DNA of 50,993 nt from Oscillospiraceae bacterium. Its GTDB lineage: Bacteria; Bacillota; Clostridia; Oscillospirales; QAMX01. The DNA lies in contig SVMB01000016.1 of NCBI GenBank assembly GCA_015067675.1, positions 1 to 50,993 on the forward strand. Direction: 5' to 3'. Below, piece by piece: positions 43,901 through 50,993 of the stretch. How positions within the stretch are numbered: the first letter of the stretch is position 1; the number at the start of each line of letters is the position of its first letter. Both the position numbers and the translations under genes were made by a program. Below the pieces are notes generated by a model. It ran no database searches and was not told the DNA's origin. It saw only the letters and a list, made by a program, of their open reading frames with translations.

Positions 43901-44460
43901 AGAAAGTTGTACGTGCAGTGCTGACGCTGCTCTTCTGCCTGCTGCTGTTCGGCTTTCAGTCTGCTTTTGGTTTGCGCCTGCGCTTTTTCGGTGCAGGCTT
44001 TGATCTGCTGCCGATGGCAGCCGTCACCGCAGGAGTGCTCAGCGGCGCCGCGGTCGGCGGCTGGACCGGATTTGCCCTGGGACTGATGGCGGACATGAAC
44101 CGTCCCGGCGGCATCTGTCTGTATGCCGGTCTCTATTTCCTGCTGGGCGCACTGGCAGGACAGCTGACCAAACTCTATCTGCGCCGCAGTCTGCTGACTG
44201 CCTTTCTGGGAAGCCTTGCCGCGCTCGCGCTGCTGCATCTGGGCAGTTTTGCCCTGTCTGCGTTTGTGTACGGCGGTACCTTCGCCGGATACTGGCGTGA
44301 ATTGTTGCTGACGCTGGTGTTTTCCGCGCTTCTCTATTTCCTTATCTATCCGCCGCTTACGCTGCTGGATCGTCTCGGTACGCACAGCCGCCGTGAAGCC
44401 GATATGCCGCCGCCCCGGCGCATCCGAACGCTGGGTCATCACCGGAGGACCCGCACATGA
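43897..44460 (+). CDS. mreD: rod-shape protein MreD
   Basis: The 187 residues form about five to six hydrophobic helices with GFALGLMADMNRPGGICLYAG in the middle, a loop typical of MreD. A basic C-terminal tail follows (RRIRTLGHHRRTRT). It partners MreC in the cell-wall elongation complex. It overlaps both neighbours by 4 bases. Confidence 0.9.
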   Translation: MKKVVRAVLTLLFCLLLFGFQSAFGLRLRFFGAGFDLLPMAAVTAGVLSGAAVGGWTGFALGLMADMNRPGGICLYAGLYFLLGALAGQLTKLYLRRSLLTAFLGSLAALALLHLGSFALSAFVYGGTFAGYWRELLLTLVFSALLYFLIYPPLTLLDRLGTHSRREADMPPPRRIRTLGHHRRTRT

Positions 44461-46490
44461 ATAAATCCCGTTTCATCTTCCGTTTGAGCGTCGCGATGCT
44501 GGTATTTCTGGGCATCATGGGCTATTACGTTGTGCAGCTTCTGAGTCTGCAGATTGCCCAGGGACAGACCTGGCTGGAACAGGCAGAGGCTGACGCCATC
44601 TCCACCCGCACGGTGGTGCAGGAAGCCGTACGCGGTGAGCTGTATGACCGCTACGGCAGACCGCTCATCACAAATGAGCTGACCACCGTTCTGCGCTTCA
44701 ACGCCTCCGACTGGGACCGCAGCATCCAGAACAGTGTCATCTGCCGGGTTACGGCAGCACTTGACGAGATCGGCCGCAGCTACGAGCATCACCTTCCCAT
44801 CGCCGGTGCTCCGCTGCGCTTCACAGGCACTGCGGAGGATGCCGACCGTAAAGCACTTTCCGCATTTCTTTCCGAGCGTGAGTGGGAGTCCGGTCTCACC
44901 GCCGAAGAAGTGCTTGCCAGACTCTGCGCGCGCTACAAGATCAGCGACAGCTTCACCGTCGCCGAAGCGCTGCGCATCGCAGGCGTGCGCTATGATATGG
45001 AAAACGCCGAATTTTCCGTCTACGCTCCCTTTGTCATCGCTGAAAACGCGGATACCGACACCATTGCCGCTGTTCTCTCGCTGGGCTGTCCCGGCGTGGA
45101 AACCGCCAAGGTCTATACCCGCGTCTATAATACCGCCTACGCTGCCCATCTGCTCGGGCGCGTCGGTCCCATTCCCGCCGAGGAAGTGGACACCTACCTG
45201 GATGCAGGCTACGCGCTCAATGACCGCGTAGGACTCTCCGGCCTGGAAAAGGCATTGGAAGAAACCCTCAAAGGCAGTGACGGCGTGATCACCCAGGGTA
45301 TCTCCGAGGATGGTCAGATCGTCTCCGAGGTTGTCCAGAAGCCGCTGGTACAGGGACATGACTACTACCTGACCATCGACCTGGCTCTGCAGGAGGCCGC
45401 CGAAAATGCGCTGGCCGCCCGCATTGAGCAGATCCGCACCACCACCTCTGCCACCGATGCCGCCGGCGGTGCCGCCGTCGTCATCGACATCGGTACCTCC
45501 GAGGTGCTGGCAAGCGCATCCTATCCCACCTACAACCTTGCCACCTTCAACGCCGATTACGCCACACTTTCCAAGGATCCGCTCAACCCCTATCTCAACC
45601 GTGCCGTGTCCGGTACCTATCCCCCCGGCTCCGTCTTCAAGATGGTCACCGCTACCGCAGCGCTGCAGGAAGGAATCGTCACCCCCGAAACCATCATCCG
45701 CGACGAGGGTGTATATAACTTCTACGCTCCCGACTACGTCTACCGCTGCTGGATTTACCGCGACCGCGGCATGACTCACGGCAATCTCAACGTGGCCGGC
45801 GCGCTACAGAACTCCTGCAACTACTTCTTCTATGAAGTCGGCCGACTCATGGGCATTGATACGCTGGACCGATATGCCCGGCTCTTCGGTCTGGGTGAAA
45901 AGACAGGGTTAGAGCTGCTGGGCGAATCTGCCGGTACTCTTGCCGGTCCCGAGGCACGCAAAAACGGCGAATGGTACGCCGGTGACACCCTGCAGGCCGC
46001 CATCGGTCAGTCCGATTCCCTCTTCACGCCTGTCCAGCTGGCAAACTACATCGCCACAATCGCCGGAGGCGGCGTGCGTTACAACGCCCATCTGGTCAAA
46101 ACCGTCATGTCAGGCGACAGCCGCACCATCATCGAAGAGGTGGAGCCTGAGATTGCCTCCAAAGTGGACTTTACGCAGGAAAATCTCGACGCCGTACTGG
46201 AAGGCATGCTCCGCGTTACCGAGGATGGTACTGCGTCAAAGGTCTTTGCCGACTACCCCATCTCCGTCATCGGTAAGACCGGTTCGGCGCAGGTGGATAC
46301 CGGCACCGCTCACGGTGTATTCGTGCTGGCGGCGCCCGCCGAGGATCCCCAGATCGCCATCGCCGTTGTCGTCGAGCACGGCGGCTCCGGCAACAACGTC
46401 GCCACCATCGCCCGCGACATCCTCACAGCCTGGCTGTCCCTGCAGGAGAGCGCCGAAGGGTCCGTGGAATCCGGCGTTCTGCTTCCCTGA
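44457..46490 (+). CDS. mrdA: penicillin-binding protein 2 (elongasome transpeptidase)
   Basis: The 677 residues have an N-terminal anchor helix (about 8-28), a PBP dimerisation domain with RGELYDRYGRPL, and a transpeptidase domain with SVFK (Ser392 nucleophile, Lys395), SCN (Ser453) and KTG (Lys607). It crosslinks peptidoglycan during cell elongation with MreCD. mreB is not in this window. It is followed after 56 bases by an unrelated propeller gene. Confidence 0.94.
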   Translation: MNKSRFIFRLSVAMLVFLGIMGYYVVQLLSLQIAQGQTWLEQAEADAISTRTVVQEAVRGELYDRYGRPLITNELTTVLRFNASDWDRSIQNSVICRVTAALDEIGRSYEHHLPIAGAPLRFTGTAEDADRKALSAFLSEREWESGLTAEEVLARLCARYKISDSFTVAEALRIAGVRYDMENAEFSVYAPFVIAENADTDTIAAVLSLGCPGVETAKVYTRVYNTAYAAHLLGRVGPIPAEEVDTYLDAGYALNDRVGLSGLEKALEETLKGSDGVITQGISEDGQIVSEVVQKPLVQGHDYYLTIDLALQEAAENALAARIEQIRTTTSATDAAGGAAVVIDIGTSEVLASASYPTYNLATFNADYATLSKDPLNPYLNRAVSGTYPPGSVFKMVTATAALQEGIVTPETIIRDEGVYNFYAPDYVYRCWIYRDRGMTHGNLNVAGALQNSCNYFFYEVGRLMGIDTLDRYARLFGLGEKTGLELLGESAGTLAGPEARKNGEWYAGDTLQAAIGQSDSLFTPVQLANYIATIAGGGVRYNAHLVKTVMSGDSRTIIEEVEPEIASKVDFTQENLDAVLEGMLRVTEDGTASKVFADYPISVIGKTGSAQVDTGTAHGVFVLAAPAEDPQIAIAVVVEHGGSGNNVATIARDILTAWLSLQESAEGSVESGVLLP

Positions 46491-46546
46491 CAATGTCATT
46501 TTTTGCTCATTGATCGTATCTATCCCCTTATTCAGGAGGTTTTGTT

Positions 46547-47977
46547 ATGATGCCGATCCTGATCGACAACCGAAGAGAGTTCTTCTGGGATGACTTTCTC
46601 ATTGCCCAAACCAATGCCCGCATCGTCCAGCATTCACCGGTCTACCGCGGGGATGTATTCTCCTGTGACCGTCCCTGGGAGGGCAGCGGCTGTTCCTATT
46701 TTGTCGTAGTGGAGGATAACGGCCTCTTCCGTATGTACTACCGCGGCAGCCGCCTGACAAACGCCGATGGTACCGAGTTCTGCAACAATCTGCCCGGCTT
46801 CTGGTGCTATGCCGAAAGCCGTGACGGTATCCACTGGGATCGCCCGGTGCTGAACATGTGCGAGTTTGAGGGCAGCACAGACAATAACATCATCCTCAAT
46901 GACCGTTTCTACGATAACTTCTATGTATTCATCGACAAACGCCCCGGCTGTCCTGCCGGGGAACGCTACAAGGGGCTTCGCGGCTCCGGAGGCGGCAATG
47001 AACCCTACGGTCTGCACAGCTACACAAGTGCCGACGGCATCCACTTCACCTACTGCGGTCTTGTTACAAATAAAGGCAAGTTTGACTCCATGAACACCGT
47101 TTTCTGGGATACCGAGGCCGGGGAATACCGCTGCTATCTGCGGGACTTTCATGACGTGCCCGGTGATGATCTCAATTCCGGTATCCGCGATATCCGCGTA
47201 TCCACTTCAAAGGATTTTGTCACTTGGACAATCCCGGAACGCATTACCTTTGCTCCCGACAAGGAAGATATTCCCCTTTATACCAACCAGATTCAGCCCT
47301 ATTACCGCGGGGAACACGTCCGCATTGGATTCCCCACCCGTTACATTCACCGTGAATGGTCACCGAGCTTTGATCATCTGCCCGCGCCCGAGCACCGCAA
47401 AAACCGCATGGCATTCAGTCCCCGCTTCGGTACCGCTTTGAGCGACTGCGTCATCATGACCAGCCGTGACGGCAAATACTTTGACCGCCGCGATGAGGCG
47501 TTCATGACCCCCGGTCCCGAGGACAACTGCAACTGGGCATATGGCAACTGCTTCCCTGCCTACGGCATGATCGAAGTGGATGCGCCCATTCCCGGTTCCG
47601 AAAAGGAAATCGCACTCTTTGCCATCCGCAATTCCTGGGTACGCCCGATCGTACTGGAGCGCTGGGGAATCCGCCGCGACGGCTTCTTCTCCCTTGCTTC
47701 CACCTACAAGCCCTGTTTTCTGCGCACCAAGCCCTTTATTTTCAAAGGCTGCCGCCTCACCGTCAACTTCTCCACCTCCGCCGCCGGCGGAATGGTCCTT
47801 ACTTTGGTCACAGCCGACGGCAGACAGTATGAATCCTGTGAGCTCTTCGGCGACAGTACCTGCCGTGTCGTGGACTTTGCCGGACTCCCCGATCTGAGCA
47901 CACTTGCGGGTCAGCCTGTCACGCTGGAGGCTGTCATGCGCGACAGCCATCTGTATTCGATGCAATTCAAATCCTGA
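46547..47977 (+). CDS. predicted beta-propeller protein (paralogue of the 14661 gene), unknown
   Basis: The 476 residues share blocks with the AraC-operon protein at 14661: REFFWDDFLIA, ESRDGIHWDRPVLNMCEFEG, FIDKRPGCPAGERYKG, TSRDGKYFDR and a C-terminal beta-sandwich (LTVNFSTSAAGGMV). No signal peptide is visible. AGGAGG lies 7 bases before the ATG. It lies 24 bases before the glycerol-1-phosphate dehydrogenase-like gene, suggesting co-transcription with it. It is distant from the other propeller cluster. Confidence 0.68.
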   Translation: MMPILIDNRREFFWDDFLIAQTNARIVQHSPVYRGDVFSCDRPWEGSGCSYFVVVEDNGLFRMYYRGSRLTNADGTEFCNNLPGFWCYAESRDGIHWDRPVLNMCEFEGSTDNNIILNDRFYDNFYVFIDKRPGCPAGERYKGLRGSGGGNEPYGLHSYTSADGIHFTYCGLVTNKGKFDSMNTVFWDTEAGEYRCYLRDFHDVPGDDLNSGIRDIRVSTSKDFVTWTIPERITFAPDKEDIPLYTNQIQPYYRGEHVRIGFPTRYIHREWSPSFDHLPAPEHRKNRMAFSPRFGTALSDCVIMTSRDGKYFDRRDEAFMTPGPEDNCNWAYGNCFPAYGMIEVDAPIPGSEKEIALFAIRNSWVRPIVLERWGIRRDGFFSLASTYKPCFLRTKPFIFKGCRLTVNFSTSAAGGMVLTLVTADGRQYESCELFGDSTCRVVDFAGLPDLSTLAGQPVTLEAVMRDSHLYSMQFKS

Positions 47978-48001
47978 TGTTCCGAAAGGTAGATATCGTC
48001 C

Positions 48002-49195
48002 ATGGAAATGTACGAAAAAGTGCTTCATATGTCTCCCACTGAGATGACCAATATCAGCTATGACTGTCCCTGCGGCCGTACCCACGCCATCAACATCGGT
48101 GAGCTGCTTATCGGCCGCGGCGTGCGCCGCGAGATCACCCGCGTTGCCCGTCCCTTCCGTGAGGGAAATGGTAAAGTGATGATCGTCGCCGACTGCCACA
48201 CCTGGGAAGTGCTGGGTCGTGAAGTCGAGCAGATGCTGCGTGAGGATATGCCCGAGGCCCCCGTCGTCTCCTACGTTTTCCCCGATCATCACCTCATCCC
48301 CAACGAGAAAACCTTCGGTACCCTCCTCATCGAGGCCAGCGAAGAACCGCTGTCCCTCATGATCGCCGTGGGCTCCGGTACCATCAACGATACCACCCGC
48401 TTCATCAGCAACCGTCTGGGTCTGCCCTACGTCATCATGGGCACCGCGCCCTCCATGGACGGCTATGCAGGTGACAACGTGCCCACCGTCTGCCGCGGCT
48501 CCAAGGTCACCTTCTATGCCCACTACGCCCGCGCCGTCATCCTCGATACCGAGATTCTCGCCACCGCGCCCCAGATCATGGTCTGCGCCGGCTTCGGCGA
48601 CATCATCGGCAAATACATCGCCCTGTCCGACTGGATGCTCGCCCACAAGGTACGCGGCGAGTATTACTGCCCCCACATCGCGGCGCTCATGGAGAATGCC
48701 GTGAAGAAATGCGTGGACAGCATCGATCTTGTGGCGGCGAAGGATCCCGATGCCATGCAGAGTCTGGCAGAAGCGCTGTGTCTGGCCGGTATGGCGATGG
48801 GCCTTTCCTCCGTTACCCGTCCTGCGTCGGGTTCTGAGCACCACATGACCCACTGGTTTGACATCCACAAGATCAAGAACGGTCAGGACTATCCCCTGCA
48901 CGGCAACTCCGTGGGTGTGTGCACCGTGGTCATGGCCCGCTTTTACGAAATGGCCGTGGCTGACGGTCACGTGGACATCGTGCCGCCCAAGGCCGACGAA
49001 GTGCGCGCGCTGCTTGCCAAGCTCGGCTCTCCCATGCATCCCCGTGACCTGGACATCGACCGCGAGACCTTCCGTCAGTGCCTGATGGAGGCCAAGGATC
49101 TGCGTCCGCGCTATGCCATCCTCAAGTATTCCTACGAGCAGGGCTTCCTGAAAGAATACGTTGACCGCATCGTGGCCGAATTCTACGACAACTGA
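48002..49195 (+). CDS. sn-glycerol-1-phosphate dehydrogenase-like protein (AraM/EgsA family)
   Basis: The 397 residues show IAVGSGTINDTTRF and YVIMGTAPSMDGYAGDN (NAD- and substrate-binding), CAGFGDIIGK (Asp200), SEHHMTHWFD (His280/His284) and HGNSVGVCT (His300). These match the metal ligands of the glycerol-1-phosphate dehydrogenases. In archaea this enzyme makes the lipid backbone; in Bacillus AraM makes G1P for heptaprenylglyceryl phosphate. A specific role here is not shown. The ribosome site AAAGGTAG is 12 bases from the ATG; the ATG at 48008 is an alternative. Confidence 0.85.
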   Translation: MEMYEKVLHMSPTEMTNISYDCPCGRTHAINIGELLIGRGVRREITRVARPFREGNGKVMIVADCHTWEVLGREVEQMLREDMPEAPVVSYVFPDHHLIPNEKTFGTLLIEASEEPLSLMIAVGSGTINDTTRFISNRLGLPYVIMGTAPSMDGYAGDNVPTVCRGSKVTFYAHYARAVILDTEILATAPQIMVCAGFGDIIGKYIALSDWMLAHKVRGEYYCPHIAALMENAVKKCVDSIDLVAAKDPDAMQSLAEALCLAGMAMGLSSVTRPASGSEHHMTHWFDIHKIKNGQDYPLHGNSVGVCTVVMARFYEMAVADGHVDIVPPKADEVRALLAKLGSPMHPRDLDIDRETFRQCLMEAKDLRPRYAILKYSYEQGFLKEYVDRIVAEFYDN

Positions 49196-49221
49196 TTTTT
49201 GAACGATAAAGAGAGAACGAT

Positions 49222-50328
49222 ATGAACGAATTCCGTTTCCTTGCTCCGTGCCTGTTCGGCATCGAGGGCGTCGCCGCCGATGAGTTTCGTCGTCTGGGGT
49301 TTGAAAACGTCCAGACCGCCGACGGTCGTGTTACCTTTACGGGTGATCTGAACACCCTTGTGCGCGCCAATCTCTGGTCGCGCTACGCCGAACGCATCCT
49401 GCTGGAGGTCTGCACGTTCCACGCCAACACCTTTGACGCACTCTTCGAGGGTGTCAAGGCCGCCGACTGGGCATCCCTTCTGCCCGCCGACGCCGCCTTT
49501 CCTGTGGACGGCTACAGCATCCGCTCAAAGCTTGCCAGCATCCCCGACTGTCAGCGCATCATCAAAAAGGCCATCGTCTCCTCCCTGCAGAAGTCCCGGG
49601 ACATCTCCTGGTTCCCCGAATCCGGTGAAACCTACCGCGTGCGCTTCTCCATCCTCGGCGACGAGGTTTCCGTCTGCCTTGACAGCTCCGGCGAAGGTCT
49701 GCACAAGCGCGGTTACCGCGAAAAGTCCAACGCTGCGCCCCTGCGCGAGACGCTTGCCTGCGCTATGGTGGATCTTGCCCGCTATCGCGGCCGTGATCCC
49801 TTCATGGATCCCTTCTGCGGCTCCGGCACCATCCCGATTGAAGCGGCTCTCAAGGCTACCAACCGTGCACCCGGCCAGTACCGCCGCTTTGATGCCGAGA
49901 AATGGGCGTTCATGCCTGAAAACGCCTTTTCTCAGGCCCGAGCCGAGGCGCTTGACCTGATCCGCCGCGATCCCATCGACATCGAAGGCCGCGACATCGA
50001 TCCCGCCTGTGTCGAGCTTGCCCGGGACAATGCCCGCAAGGCAGGTGTGGGTGGTCTCATCCGCTTTACCCAGGCCGATGCCTCCCGCACAAAGCTCTAC
50101 GATTTCACCGGAACCCTTGTGACCAATCCGCCCTACGGCGAGCGTCTGGACGATCTGGAAACAGCCCGCCGCACCATCAAATTCTTCTCCCGCCAGATCA
50201 ATTCCGCCGCAAAACTCTATGTCATCTCCTCTGACGAGCAGTTTGAACAGGCCTTTGGCCGCAAGGCATCCAAAAAACGTAAGTTATACAACGGCATGAT
50301 CCGCTGCAATCTATACATGTACTTCTAA
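49222..50328 (+). CDS. THUMP-domain class I SAM-dependent RNA methyltransferase (RlmL/YpsC-like)
   Basis: The 368 residues have an N-terminal THUMP domain (~1-155) and a UPF0020 methyltransferase domain with MDPFCGSGTIPIEAAL (SAM loop from Asp196) and TNPPYGERL (catalytic NPPY, Asn302). It probably methylates a guanine N2 in 23S rRNA, as related enzymes do. The start follows GAGAGAA. It lies 26 bases after the dehydrogenase gene. Confidence 0.9.
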   Translation: MNEFRFLAPCLFGIEGVAADEFRRLGFENVQTADGRVTFTGDLNTLVRANLWSRYAERILLEVCTFHANTFDALFEGVKAADWASLLPADAAFPVDGYSIRSKLASIPDCQRIIKKAIVSSLQKSRDISWFPESGETYRVRFSILGDEVSVCLDSSGEGLHKRGYREKSNAAPLRETLACAMVDLARYRGRDPFMDPFCGSGTIPIEAALKATNRAPGQYRRFDAEKWAFMPENAFSQARAEALDLIRRDPIDIEGRDIDPACVELARDNARKAGVGGLIRFTQADASRTKLYDFTGTLVTNPPYGERLDDLETARRTIKFFSRQINSAAKLYVISSDEQFEQAFGRKASKKRKLYNGMIRCNLYMYF

Positions 50329-50357
50329 ACAGACAAAACGCAAGGGGAAACGGGACT

Positions 50358-50993
50358 ATGCGACATATCTTCATCGTCAATCCGGCTGCCGGCCACCGGG
50401 ATTCCACCGCAGAACTGTGTGACGAAATCCGCCGCGCCGTCGGCGACCGCATTCATGAAATCCACCGCACCGAACATCCCGGGCATGCTCATACCCTTAC
50501 CGACACGCTGGCAGCACAGTATGCCCCCGAAATCTGCCGCTTCTATTCCTGCGGCGGCGACGGTACTCTGTGCGAGGTGGTCAACGGCGCCATGGGTCAT
50601 GCAAACGCCGAGGTTGCCTGCGTTCCCTGCGGTACCGGCAACGATTTCGTGAAGATCTTTGACAAGCGCGAGTGTCTGCGGGACTTTGCCGCGCAGATTG
50701 ACGGACAGGCCCTGCCGCTGGATGTGCTGGCGGTCAACGATCGCTATTCCATCAACATCTGCAACTCCGGTTTTGACGCCCGTATCGCCCAGTGGACCCA
50801 CGAAAACAAACGCAAACTCCCCGTTTCCGGTATGTTGGCCTATGTTATATCGGTCATCGTCAACTTTTTTAAAAAGATCAACACGCCTTATACCCTTGAA
50901 ATCGACGGTGAACGTCAGGAAGGCGAATACGCCATCATCGTCGCCGCCAATGCCCGTTTCTACGGCGGCGGCTTCTATGCCGTTCCCGAGGCA
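50358..50993 (+). CDS. diacylglycerol kinase-type lipid kinase, N-terminal part (runs off the right edge)
   Basis: The 212 codons stay open to the window end, so no stop codon is visible. They encode MRHIFIVNPAAGHRDSTAEL, CGGDGT (Gly66-Thr70), PCGTGNDF and a hydrophobic segment near residue 160. These are DgkB/YegS-type lipid kinases that phosphorylate diacylglycerol or related lipids. The start lies after AAGGGGAAACGGG, 29 bases after the methyltransferase gene. Confidence 0.88.
   Translation, partial: MRHIFIVNPAAGHRDSTAELCDEIRRAVGDRIHEIHRTEHPGHAHTLTDTLAAQYAPEICRFYSCGGDGTLCEVVNGAMGHANAEVACVPCGTGNDFVKIFDKRECLRDFAAQIDGQALPLDVLAVNDRYSINICNSGFDARIAQWTHENKRKLPVSGMLAYVISVIVNFFKKINTPYTLEIDGERQEGEYAIIVAANARFYGGGFYAVPEA

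Noticed and set aside
46491..46546. Short TGAC-AAT-GTCA hairpin with T-run after PBP2
   Set aside because: A 4-bp stem is too short for a convincing terminator; a few T residues alone do not support it.
1..50993. CRISPR arrays, tRNA, rRNA, insertion sequences
   Set aside because: I saw no spaced identical repeats, no cloverleaf-like T-arm (GGTTCGAATCC type) and no transposase genes or paired terminal repeats around any gene.

Overview
The window looks like a chromosomal segment of a spore-forming gut-type member of the Clostridia, probably Oscillospirales. This rests on gene content: spore maturation genes spmA/spmB, a CotF-like coat pair, an AbrB regulator, pyruvate phosphate dikinase, a DUF4321 gene beside maf-mreC-mreD-PBP2, and PadR/DUF1700/DUF4097 genes. 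Promoters are sigma-A-like with 17-bp spacers, several genes start with TTG or GTG, and GC content is fairly high. I recognise no tRNA, rRNA, CRISPR array or insertion sequence.

Layout. 0-0.9 kb: start of an Ldh_2-type dehydrogenase leaving the window, with a consensus promoter, an operator-like palindrome and two related terminators. 0.9-3.5 kb: ppdK. 3.8-6.1 kb: autoregulated-looking padR-DUF1700-DUF4097-TM2 operon. 6.3-9.3 kb: membrane-anchored phosphodiester glycosidase plus a DUF362/ferredoxin protein. 9.4-11.4 kb: YgjV-like membrane protein divergent from a DeoR regulator, then two small membrane proteins. 11.6-19.3 kb (minus): a compact operon of AraC regulator, sialidase-like propeller, MFS transporter, two related predicted beta-propeller proteins and a TIM-barrel glycosidase-like protein, none with a signal peptide. 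19.5-22.7 kb: hflK-hflC-icd. 22.9-26.7 kb: spore coat pair, a hypothetical, lipoate ligase, spmAB and abrB. 26.9-38.9 kb (minus): a second carbohydrate-type cluster with a GH4-like protein, an in-frame fusion of a sugar isomerase-like TIM barrel to a 2-hydroxyacid dehydrogenase, hslO, an Fe-S protein, a small DUF3592-like protein and two tandem paralogues of about 1,120-1,134 residues. 39.2-46.5 kb (plus): zapA, U32 peptidase, dUTPase, DUF4321, maf, mreC, mreD and PBP2. 46.5-51 kb: a third propeller paralogue, a glycerol-1-phosphate dehydrogenase-like enzyme, an RNA methyltransferase and the start of a lipid kinase.

The most novel material is the two minus-strand clusters. Together they suggest that small glycosides are imported and dismantled in the cytoplasm by enzymes from poorly characterised families, with NAD-dependent steps (GH4-like enzyme, dehydrogenase fusion). 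The substrate cannot be read from sequence. The tandem giant paralogues, the two-domain fusion and the AraC operon are the best candidates for an undescribed system.
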